This document shows, piece after piece, positions 1 through 10,071 of a DNA stretch of 64,000 bases. The DNA is from Hydractinia symbiolongicarpus (lineage: Eukaryota > Cnidaria > Hydrozoa > Anthoathecata > Hydractiniidae), in NCBI RefSeq assembly GCF_029227915.1, contig NC_079882.1, positions 23,441,001 to 23,505,000 of the forward strand. Direction: 5' to 3'. A program made the translations under genes and the position numbers. The stretch's first letter is position 1, and each line of letters begins with the position of its first letter. A model generated the notes under the pieces. The model was not told where the DNA came from, did not search any database, and saw only the letters and a program-made list of their open reading frames with translations.

Positions 1-41
1 GAGGTATGGGCGCGTAGAAAAGTCGTTAACACAATAAATAG

Positions 42-120
42 CCAATCAAAACGCTTAAATATTTTGTCATTTATTCATACAAAGGAGAACAATAGGCACA
101 CGCGCCTTATATATATTTGG
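42..120 (+). promoter_or_regulatory. CCAAT box and TATA box of the bHLH gene
   Basis: A CCAAT motif lies at 42-46 and a TATA-like run (TTATATATATTTGG) at 107-120, about 65 bp apart, upstream of the bHLH start codon at 375. This is the usual layout of a polymerase II core promoter and would put transcription start near 140-150. Seen directly as motifs; promoter function is inferred. Confidence 0.5.
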
Positions 121-243
121 CGAGCCTCGTCTTGAACAGTTGGAAGATATCTCGATTTGAAGAAGAGGTTTGTGTCTGCTGACCAGAAAATATTCTCAGT
201 TTCAAGTTATCTCGATTTCAAGTTTTTTTACTCTCGTTTCCAA

Positions 244-363
244 GTAAGTTCTCGGAAATATATTTATCTCGCTTTCATGTTATCTACGCTACCTCACTTT
301 CAGTATTATAAAAACGAATGTTTATTTTATCCTTTTGAATAATAATTTGTGCATGATGTTTAG
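244..363 (+). other. Probable 5' UTR intron of the bHLH gene
   Basis: A strong donor (CAA then GTAAGT, starting at 244) is followed by a T-rich stretch and an acceptor TTTAG ending at 363. The start codon at 375 lies 12 bp after the acceptor. Removing this 120-bp intron gives a short leader and also removes most of a small upstream ORF at 157-342. Inferred from splice signals only. Confidence 0.5.
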
Positions 364-374
364 GTATCCAAAGT

Positions 375-3149
375 ATGGCCACAGAAAGTTTGTTCAATGT
401 TCTTTTGAATCTGCCAACAGAACTTTCTAGTTTTGAACAGTTTCAAAGCATCAAGTTGGAGGATGTGAATGAATGCGAAACAGATTCTTTGGGAAGCTGC
501 TGTTCTTCCCCAACTCAAAGCAATAGTAGTGATTGTTCCTCACCGACGCAAGCTAGTGACGACTCGCTCTCTTCATCGCCTGGAAAATCTAGTGATGATT
601 TCTTTACTTTTCCTCTGTGTTACAACGAATCATCAGAGAAATCAAGTAAGGGAAAAAAAGCATCAAGAACTGAAAATAAAGTTAAACGTAACGAGCGGGA
701 ACGACGACGTGTTCGTCGCTTAGCTGAGGGATTTCGCCGGCTTCGTTCTGTTGTGCCTGGCAATGCGAAGAAGTTAAGCAAGCTACAAACACTACAGACA
801 GCGTTGCAATACATGTTCGAGTTATCCGAAACTATCGCTGCGGAGGATTCAAGAGCTATACAGAATCAAATAGCGAATCAACCTTCCATGGAGGAACAGG
901 TAAAATGTTTTTTGTTTTTTGTTTGTTTTACTGAGGCCTTGACTTAAAACATCAACGAATTTGTTCTTAATGTTATGCAGAGATCTTACCGCTGAATAGT
1001 TTTTCAAGTGCTTAAAATCAACTTTATGAGTGAATATTGTTTGACGTCACTTTAAACTGTGTTGATGGATATTAATTTTATCGATGGAATTTTAAAAGCC
1101 TTGATTTTTAAAATTAACAACACCCCTTTACTGATATTACGAAATTCGGTTAAAATATATTCGCTGGTGCGGTTAACATGAATTTATTTTTTAAATGATT
1201 TATCGCGTCAAGCCAAACGTTGGTTATGGTCCGCTAAAACGGTTTCTGCTGGTATAAAAATTTTAATATCTTGTTTTTCACACACTCCCCTTTATATAAA
1301 ATTTTGATGTCCATAATTTTATTTTGTGAGTTTTTTATTTCTTACATTTTTGTCACTTTCTATCGTTCTTTGAATTTTTTGTATAGTATCCGTGTTAATT
1401 ACTCTCACGTCTCTCATTTTCTATTCAAAAATTAGAAAAGGCAATTTTCACGGAAGAATTTGAAAAACTTTCACCGTTTGGATAATTTCTGTGTTGTTTT
1501 GTCAAATTGATCCAAGGTGGTGGCTTTCCTGAGTCTTTTCTGCTTCAGCTTTTGCGCCATTTTTATATTTTCATTTTATTATTTATTACTTGGAAATTTC
1601 GGTGAAGCTTGAAATGGCAAAATTATATTGGCGCGTGCTGTGTGAATTATAGTTCAAAATGGCGGATAATATAAACCGATCGCGTTGTTGAAACTATCTT
1701 TTTTATCATTGATAACGAATTTCTATTGTGCGAATGATTTATTTCAGGTCTTATCTTTTAAGAAATCTTTGTAGTAAAACATCACGTTTTGTGTACGAAC
1801 CTCAAAATGTTAATAGCGGTGATTAAATTCTAGCTTCAAAAGTTCTTCAGGTTTTCTTCAGAATATTAATTTATGACGTCAACATAGGGGTAGAGAATTT
1901 TACCGGCATTATTTTGATTGGGTTTAGTTAAATTAGGCTGTCAACTAGACCTTTGTCTTACATTACATTCGTCCACGTGCCCACTTTAGAAACGAAAAAT
2001 CAATGTAATCGTTTTTTGTCCTTCGCGGATACCGCGTTTTTGTTTTATACTGCGGCGTTTTGTTTAAAGATAAGGCTTGTGGGTAACTGAGGCAATTTTA
2101 GGCAATGATTTGAAAATAAGTTTTAAACGTTTTGACTCGTGCCTGTTCTTTGTGTTGATGAAGAAAATTCGTTTTGTTAATCGCTCTCATTTTGTCTAAA
2201 GCGTTTTTTAAATGATACTGTACCATTTTCAATGACATACAACTCTCTACTCGATGTTGGAATTTCCGCGTTATAAAAACAATATTTAAATTGAATTAAA
2301 AATCCATCGTACTCGTGTACCCTTTTGATATAAATTGCTTGGAAATTCTTACAGCCTTTTTACATGCGTTTTTGTGTACTTATTTATTTATTTACTTCGC
2401 ATCACCAATTAGTTTGTCTGTTTGTTTTCAGTCGAAACCTCTCGAGGTTACTTCACGATAGTCTCTCTACAGATAGAAACACCTGTCTCGATTATTTAAC
2501 TTTTTAATCGTTTAAATTGGATCATGAAAACTTTCTATCGTAAAGCATATTTAACTTATTATTTTCTTTTCTGCTTCGTATAATGATCCGATTTATCGGG
2601 CTGACTCACGAGAGGATGACTCACACCTATAAGTAATTCGACGCGCACACACAAAAAGCCCGCCAAATAAACAATATTTAAAACTAACCAATCAGAAAAA
2701 AAGGGACACCGTTATAAAAATTTGCGCAAATAACACCTCAAGTAGCTATTATTAAGCATATTAAATAAATAAAAACAAACAAATACTTAAATATAGAATT
2801 ATAATGTAAATACCCCCAGATATGATAAAATGTTTATAAGATTGATTTTCTGAACATTGTAAGGTCTGGCTAACACAGCTGTATGCATACCGCAGTTAAT
2901 AAATAGTGACTAATTTGTGCAAATGTATTAGCCGTCAGTATTTTTCTTCGTGTAAATAAACGCATTTTTCTTTACTTTTAGATGTACTCTCAAGATTGCA
3001 CAATGTATAATAATATGTCACTTGGCAGCACCCAAGTTTTATCTCACCCACCCATGCAATGGTCATACAATGATATACCACCCCAGTCACAACAAGTCTA
3101 TCCTGTTATGGACTGCGTGCAACAAAATCCTGCGTGGTATTTGGCATAA
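375..3149 (+). CDS. Basic helix-loop-helix transcription factor, achaete-scute/atonal type
   Basis: Two coding exons, 375..899 and 2982..3149, joined in phase 0 (CAG then GTAAAA donor; CTTTTAG acceptor), encode 230 residues. The bHLH lies at about residues 105-155: basic part NERERRRVRRLAEGF, helix 1 to VVPG, loop with KKLSK, helix 2 TLQTALQYMFEL. The N-terminal half is rich in Ser, Asp and Glu; exon 2 encodes a Gln/Pro/Tyr-rich tail ending WYLA. Such factors dimerise with E proteins and bind E-boxes in neural and secretory progenitors. The RV...GF pattern in the basic region recalls achaete-scute, whereas ERRR, VVP and LSK-TLQ-A recall atonal/neurogenin, so the subfamily is uncertain. The short exon 2 is supported by an open frame and a stop at 3147. 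Confidence 0.8.
900..2981 (+). other. Intron of the bHLH gene
   Basis: This 2.08-kb AT-rich intron has long T-rich runs and no open frame or RNA gene that I can support. A CAGCTG E-box sits near 2876-2881, of a kind such factors bind, but one hexamer is weak evidence for autoregulation. Confidence 0.55.
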
Positions 3150-4110
3150 ACGTTACTTATTGAGGAGTAGTTAGTATTCATGAAACCGTTGCGACATTCA
3201 CGGCATCAGTTTATCGTCAAGGTGTGAACGACGTACGTCAACGTCGGTAATTATCAACGACGCCGCTGGTAACAAAATTGGTTGACTAAAGAGAAAGGTG
3301 AAGCTAAAGACACAAGACAAATACGATGAAGAATTTGCTAAAGACACGAGACGATGAAGAAGACTTAAAATTATTTAATAGGGTAGTGTATAAAAAGTTT
3401 AACATATTTTTACATGTAACATATTTCAATATATACATAACCATTCATAATATTTAAATTATGTTTGATATAAAAGCATATTACTCTTGCTATATCTACT
3501 TTGGTATTTATTTGTGACGTCATGTATGTCGAAAAGCAAAAGTATTGCTTATCTGTCAAATATTTGTATATATTGTATATAAGTATATACAATAACATTA
3601 TTTTTATATAGATATTTTTCACCGATTTTTATAGATTAGAGATTCTTTGTAATCTTTACAAATCGTTTTATTATAATTTGTTGTTAATTTGGTAAAATTA
3701 GGAGGCTGGTGGTATTTGAGATGATAATACTTCATACTACCCTGAAACACCTCGCTTGGGAACTTGTTTTCAATAAAAAAAATTGTATCATAATTTGCGT
3801 ACAATCCACTTTTTGAGACTTTTATGCTTACAGCTATGGGTCAAATAAATTGGAATATCTCATGCGAAACGTAATCTCATTTATTCAAATTTCTTTCAAG
3901 GAATCTGAATAACCGAGACTCACTTGTTTTTAGTTATCCGTGTGATTTTTGTTTAATTTTTTTAATCATTTTTAATCGTTTTGTATTTATTTTTGTAATG
4001 TTTTTTATATAATTGTTTACCGATCAGCTGTTTTGCGTTTATATGCTCCCATGCTGTGTATGTTACCCCTAAAATCATGCACGACCCTGCGTTGTTCCAA
4101 TAAAAGTTTA
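3150..4110 (+). terminator. 3' UTR and likely poly(A) signal of the bHLH gene
   Basis: After the stop at 3147-3149 there is AT-rich sequence without a convincing gene. An AATAAA at 4099-4104, followed by T-rich sequence, is a candidate poly(A) signal; earlier AT-rich signals could also be used. Inferred. Confidence 0.35.
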
Positions 4111-4835
4111 TTGCACCAAAAGGCTTATAAAATCTTCTTTATTGTGCTCTAAATATAATACTTAATAAATATTGTAGCTGTCAGAGCAAAGAGAACGACC
4201 GCTGCTTCATCTGTGGATAAAAAGCGTTGACCTCAGAAAAAAATTTTTTTGGGAAGCTGTTGTGAAATCTCTGGCTTTTTCGAATTAAGTTGCACAGTAT
4301 AGCCTCTCGATAGCGGACAACATTTTGACCTTAAAAAGTGTCTGCTATATGGAGGTACTTTTCTAATTGGCTAAAAATCAAAAAAAATATACCTGCAAAT
4401 TGCGACTTTTAAAGTCCTAGAAAAGCGATAAACTGGCAAAAAATATAGGCAAACTTCTTTAAGGAATATAGCTTTTTTTTTCGTCCGTCTTCGCTATAGG
4501 TCAATACTAGGGAGTAATGCAAATTAGGACCTTAAAAGGAGAGTTTATGAGAGTTTGACTGTCTCTTCATCTGTTCTTGAGAAAGGTATCTGCTATAAAG
4601 AGTTTTAACTACATCCACAAGATACCGAGTATACATAAAAGGCGTCGTTTCAATGCAAACCGCGAATCTTCCACTGTAAGAGGGGTGAAAGGAATAAGGA
4701 ATGTCAAGACCAAAGCCCAAGGTTAATGTGATATCCTAAAAGACTTGATAAACAAACTTAAACTTTTTAGACAACTACCTTCCACACTAATCGGGCACCT
4801 ATGCAAATGTTGTAAATCTTTGAGCTTTTTATATT

Positions 4836-5078
4836 ACCAGTCGTTAGCCCTTGGAAAAATCCACGGGTTCGCCCGTCGCAGCGAAGCTACCATTTTGCGT
4901 GACAGACAGACGTATACGGGCGTTATAATCTATATTACAATACCCGTATACGTCCGTCCGTCTGTCTGTCTGTCACGCAAAATGGTAGCTTAGCTGCGCA
5001 GGTAGCGAGGCGCACACAATGCGGTATAAAAAGGGCAGGCGAACCCGTGGATTTTTCCACGGGCTAACGACTAGTATA
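4836..5078. mobile_element. Palindromic MITE with long terminal inverted repeats
   Basis: The two ends are inverted copies starting ACTAGTCGTTAGCCCGTGG (left copy with small changes). The arms continue through TCCACGGGTTCGCC, GCTACCATTTTGCGTGACAG and GTATACGGG towards a centre near 4930, so the element nearly folds back on itself. It has no ORF of note. A related half copy occurs at 17759-17860. This is the structure of a non-autonomous DNA transposon; the superfamily is not evident. Confidence 0.75.
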
Positions 5079-7195
5079 GATAAATCCGCCTCAGTCAGGA
5101 AAAACTTTAAAGCCCTGGAATGGCCAAACAAACGAAGATAAAATGGCATTATTTTTTAGCCTAGTACACAGCAACTAGATGCAATTGTAAATAACTATTT
5201 TATCTATATTTCGTCTTCGTGTTAGCAACAATTCTCAAAATTATTAATATAGTCAAAAGGTAAATCTATTTCCAAAAAAAAGTATTGTGGAAATACTGTT
5301 CTTACCTTTTTATAAGAAACCAAGCTAACTAGTAAAAGTTAAATTCTGCGATTATTTTAAGAAAAAGAATCTTAAGTTCTGAGATCATTTTACAAGAACA
5401 AGATCTTAATTCATTGTACTAAAGAAAACAGTTTCTTAATTTTGATGGGATCTATGAGAGGTATATTAAGTTAAAAACATAATTTCTACACAACGCATAA
5501 GGAAAAGGATGAAAGGTTTTTTGCGTAATATTCATCATCTAAAATGATGTCTGTTCTGTTCTGTAAAAAGTTGTTTATCACGTCATTTTACATTTTTTTT
5601 TAAATCTCTTGTCGTTCTGAAGTTATTTAAAATTTTAAGTATTCAAAAACCTGGATCTTATGATGTCATAAGAAAGTTTTGAAAAATGCTGACATATTTC
5701 TACCTGTAATTAAAGATGAGATCATTCTTAAACTACAAAACTTTACATATGTCAAGATATTATCAAGAGCATAAGTCCACACTGCTTAAAAATTTTATTA
5801 TGTGAGTTCGCAAGATATTTCGAGTATTAATTTATGCTTACTACCCTATTACATCATCAATGATGATGTCATAGGGCCAGCTGGAAATCTTTTAAGCTCA
5901 ATATCTTGAGCACGAAAGAAAATTTTTTAAAAGTTCCAAAAAACTTGATAAACAACTTTTTATCCTTCATAACATACAAAAATATAATTTTTAATGCAGG
6001 AATCCCTTTAATAACCTTGGGGTATTTTCAGGATAAGCTACTCGATAATCGTCCAATTTCTTTTTTATTTCAGGTAATAATACCTGAATGCTATCCAAAT
6101 ACCATTGATTGATGGAAGGCATGTGTAAAAATAGTTTCTATTACGTTTTTACAACTTTTTGGAAAGCAACTAATCAGTTTTTTATAAAGTGGAGAAATCC
6201 ACTTTATAAAAAACAAAAAAGTGTAGAAATAGTTCTACAACAATTCTCGGTATCCATTGTAATGGTCTCCGGATATATGGAAAAATTGCACAATCTAATA
6301 AAAATAGATGGATTCCCTTCAATTTAGTTGTGAAAAGTTATCTCTTGTCAATTCTTGAAATTGAAGTTTTTTGCATACGACAGCTGCATGCAAATAACAT
6401 GTTGCAACGTTGTTATAAGGTTAGAAACTTAAGCGTGTCACATGACGAAATATAAATTTTCACTGACGTAGCTGAAAATTATTACGTCAAAAACTGATTT
6501 GCAAGGCATTACACAGCCATCAAGGTTTCTTGCACCTTTTGAGCGTGATTTTATTAATTTAGAACTTTTAGAACTTTTTGTTGTTCATATATCATTAAAA
6601 AAATTCACCCTGCCTTTAAAAACAACACGACTACAAAACTACTTCGTTCCCAACTCTCATTTGTTGTGTTTAAGAATTACATAAAAATGGCTTTGTAATT
6701 TTGTCGCAGTTCTACTTTTGATTTATTTTGATTTTTTTTCAAAATGCTACTTTCAAACCTAAACTTTTGCCTGTTATTTTAGATAAAGTCAACTTTCCAG
6801 TTCGAAATGAAATTAATTGTTTCTTTATATAAGAAAGCTATACCATACCCTCAACCTAGTACACAGGGTCTCGTAGACCCTGAGCCGTTATTACGGAGTG
6901 GCCGCTATGAAATTTATTGAAAGGGCAAAATGCTCTGGGAACGAGGTTACCGTATTTTTAAAGCGGAAATCCTCCAAAAAATAGACATCTTTGCAGTTTG
7001 ATTTTTCTGGAAATTTTTTCTTCTTCGCGTAATTAAAGAATTAAATTAATTTATGTTGGGAGACGTTAAGGGAACACAGATAGCTTAAAGAGAAACAAAA
7101 TTCTACCTACGGAGAAACATTTTTCAGCGTAAAATAGCACTATTGGGAAATATTCTTCATACAGAAAGAGTTTTACCAAATATTAACCGAGAAGA
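5079..7195. other. Intergenic region with one long hairpin
   Basis: AT-rich sequence with only short, compositionally driven open frames. The one structured item is a perfect 17-bp inverted repeat with a GAAA loop at 6177-6214. The 5' end of the retrotransposon that follows may lie between 6850 and 7200 but I cannot place it. Confidence 0.5.
6177..6214. repeat. Perfect 17-bp inverted repeat (hairpin)
   Basis: Arm GTTTTTTATAAAGTGGA at 6177-6193, loop GAAA, and exact reverse complement at 6198-6214. It has no associated gene. Confidence 0.85.
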
Positions 7196-7770
7196 GATGG
7201 AACAAACGAGTGAACGTCTATTTAATTGCGAACGTTGTGGTAAGTGCTAAAGAGATTTACGAAAAAATCGTTTTCTGGAAACGCAATCTATTCATGCTAC
7301 CAAACGGCGCTTCCGGAAAGGCATACATTCGTGAAACGACACGCTTGCTGAATTCGTGGACAGAGAATTCTCCACTCAAGAACTGTGCGCTGAGGCTGAT
7401 ACACATTATGCCCGTCTAGCTATTACAGAAACCATCCAAAAGATCAAAGAGTAAAGACCACGTCGAAGCTCTCGAACGACGCCTAGAAACATGGCGAAGT
7501 GGAGACTTTGCAAAACTTTACAGAGAAGCGAAAGCGATTCAGTCAAGACTACCTACCAACAACGGGAAGAGAGATATGGCAGCTCTTTCAAGACAATTTA
7601 AAGAGCTTATGCAAAAGGGTAACGTGAATGGTGCAATCAAGCTTCTTACGAACAACATGAAAGGAGGGATATTACCCTTAAAAACGAAACAATAGAGCTT
7701 TTGCGAATCAAACAAATCCGATTTAAAAAAGGCAAATGAAGAAGCCCTACTTCCAGGGGAAATTCCCACA

Positions 7771-8900
7771 GTGGAACCAATCATTTTTGAATCCATAGAC
7801 GATCAAATGGTTCTCAAAGCAGCCCAGATGACGAAAGGGGGTTCCACTCCATCTGGTATGAATGCGGACGGTTGGAGGAAGATACTTTCCTCGAAGATGT
7901 ATGGCGACACTGGAAAAGATCTTAGAAGAGCGCTAGCAAACGTTATCAAAAGGATGTGCGTCGATAACTTCAACGACAACTTCCTCAAAGCAATAATGGT
8001 ATCCCGACTAGTCCCACTGGACAAACAACCAGGACTACGGCCTATTGGAGTAGGTGAAGTACTCAGGAAAATAGCAGGAAAAATCGTGATGAGTGTCACA
8101 AAGAAAGATGTGGTCGAAGCTTCCTCAAAATCACAAATGTGCGGCCGAGAAGCAGGTAGTGAAGCGGTGATACACGCAATAAAAGAGCTGTTTGGAAGAG
8201 AGCAGTCTGAAGCAGTCCTCCTCGTTGACGCTGCAAACGCTTTTAACAGTGTGAACAGAAAAGTGCTGCTTCACAACATCTCCATCACATGTCCACTGAT
8301 TGCTACATATGTAAAGAACTGCTACCAAACGCCAACACGTCTGTTTGTCATCGGGGAGCAAGAAATATTGTCAAGAGAGGGCACAACACAAGGTGATCCA
8401 CTCGGAATGGCTATTTACGCGTAGCTATATCCCCTCTACTTGACATACTAATTGCAACAACGGAGGATCAAAACAACAAGATGGTGGCGTTCGCGGATGA
8501 TAGAAGTGCATCTGGAAGCCTCGTCGCACTTCGTAGTTAGTGGTCAAATCTCATCCAATGTGGGCCAAAATATGGATATCATCCCCAACCAACAAAGTCG
8601 TGGCTTATCGCGAGGCCGGAGAAGTTCGACGAGGCAAGAGAGATTTTTGAAGGAACTGGGGTGAAAATAACCACTGAAGGAGAAAGACATCTCGGGTCAG
8701 TGGTAGGAAGCGAACAGTACAAGCGAAAACAAAAATGGGTGAATGAAATGTCTCTGCTTTCTCGGATTGCGACAACACAGCCGCAAGCAGCATACGGCTG
8801 TTATATTGCTGGATATCAACATAAGCTGACATACTTCTTCCGAACAATCCCAGCGATTGAAAACTACTTACAACCGTTCGAAGAGGTCCTTACACATTAG
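7771..8900 (+). pseudogene. Reverse transcriptase region of the non-LTR element (broken)
   Basis: From 7771 one frame is open to 8424 (217 residues) and carries GGSTPSGMNADGW, LRPIGVGEVLRKIAGKIV, the first catalytic block VDAANAFNS and the block EGTTQGDPLGMAIYA. A stop follows. The second catalytic block (AFADD) continues in another frame near 8480-8505, and the thumb-like region (ITTEGERHLGSVVGS) at about 8661-8900. RT function is clear from the blocks; the stop and frame change make it a pseudogene. Confidence 0.8.
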
Positions 8901-8987
8901 TTCATCCCAGCCATTACTAGTGGACATATCTTTAATGATAGAGAGAGATCACTCCTGTCCTTTCCCCCACGTCCTGGAGTCCTTGGT

Positions 8988-9920
8988 TTGAAAGATGTTA
9001 CTCGAACAGCAAATGAAGAATATGAAAATTCCTGCCAGGTCACGCTCCATGTAAAGAACATGATCCTAGACACACAGGTAGAAGGTGGAAAGACGAAATC
9101 AGCGATCAAGGCAGAACGGAGAAAAAAGCAACAAGCTAAGCTCGACAGCCTACGAGAAGAAATGGTGGATGCCGAAAAACGTTTGAACGACACCAACCTT
9201 GAGAGTGGCGTTTCGAACTGGCTGACAACACTACCCCTGAAAGAGTGGGGCTACGATCTGAATAAACAGCAGTTTTGGGATGCAATCAGAATAAGGTATA
9301 ACTGGAACCTCGAGCGACTCCCGACAGAATGCGTATGTGGTGAAAAATTCACCACATACGCAATTTTACAAGACAAGGCATTTGCCATGCCTTGTCTTGT
9401 AAAAAAAGGGGGCATGGTCACCCTGCAACACAACGAACTGCGTGACATCAGCGCCTCACTCTTAAAAGAAGCCTGTCATGACGTAAAGAAGGAGCCAATG
9501 CTGATTGAGGTCAACGGAGAGGGTCTTCGAGAGAGAACAGCAAACATCCAGAAGGAAGCACGTCTTGACATCAGTGCTCTCGGTTTCTGGACGCCTTGCC
9601 AAAGAGTATTCGTTGACGTAAGGGTTTTTAACCTAAACACTCAGAGGTACAGGCGTTCAGAAATTAAGAGATGCTTTCAGATGAACGAAAGAGAGAAAAA
9701 GCGACAGTACAACAAACGGGTGTTGCAAATCGAGAATGGTACGTTCACACCACTGGTGTTCGCTGCAAATGGTGCAATGGCAAAAGAATGCAAAGCCTTC
9801 TACAAGCGGTTAGCTGATATGATTGCAGAAAAACGCAGCATTTCAAATTCGGTCGCAACCAATGCCATAAGAACGAAAATCAGCTTTTCGCTCATAAGAT
9901 CAACATTGAGATACATTTGA
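8988..9920 (+). pseudogene. C-terminal Cys motif and restriction-like endonuclease region
   Basis: An open stretch of 310 residues starting at the first ATG after a stop; it is part of the polyprotein, not a separate gene. Around 9325-9430 it has CVCGEKF...C...KKGG...HNELRD, followed by ARLDI...FWTPCQRVFVDVRVFN and EREKKRQYNKR. In related retrotransposons a Cys/His motif precedes a PD-(D/E)XK-type nuclease; here E (NELRD), D (RLDI) and D-R (DVRV) would be the acidic/basic set. The assignment is inferred from spacing. The spacer of the Cys motif contains two tandem palindromes (9327-9404) that seem to have lengthened it. Confidence 0.65.
9327..9404. repeat. Two tandem perfect palindromes inside the retrotransposon ORF
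   Basis: First hairpin: TGCGTATGTGGTGAA, loop AAA, exact inverse. Second hairpin: TTTTACAAGACAAGGCA at 9364-9380, loop of 7 nt, exact inverse at 9388-9404. The reading frame stays open through both. Confidence 0.85.
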
Positions 9921-10071
9921 GGATCAAGATCACCGAGAAATGCGGACAATAACATAGAAGAATTTAAACTCGCTAACAACAGTGAGATAGAATTGCTCAA
10001 CAAGCTGCTCGTTTACATCCATATCGTTATGTTTAGGCACTAGTTATTATTGTGAGACTGGAAATAAATGT

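Larger units (their letters stand above)
7200..10071 (+). mobile_element. Decayed non-LTR retrotransposon with C-terminal endonuclease-like domain
   Basis: Pieces of one long polyprotein run across several frames in order: an N-terminal domain (about 7210-7690, e.g. FWKRNLFMLPNGASGKAYIR), reverse transcriptase, a connector, and a C-terminal region with a Cys motif and endonuclease-like residues. In-frame stops at 7417, near 8422 and at 8898, plus frame changes around 7690 and 8425, show it is dead. An AATAAA at about 10062-10067 may mark the 3' end. No apurinic endonuclease is seen upstream of the RT. The order (RT, then Cys motif, then HNE...RLDI...DVRV) is like R2/NeSL-type site-specific elements. 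Element ends and any target duplication were not identified. Confidence 0.75.
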
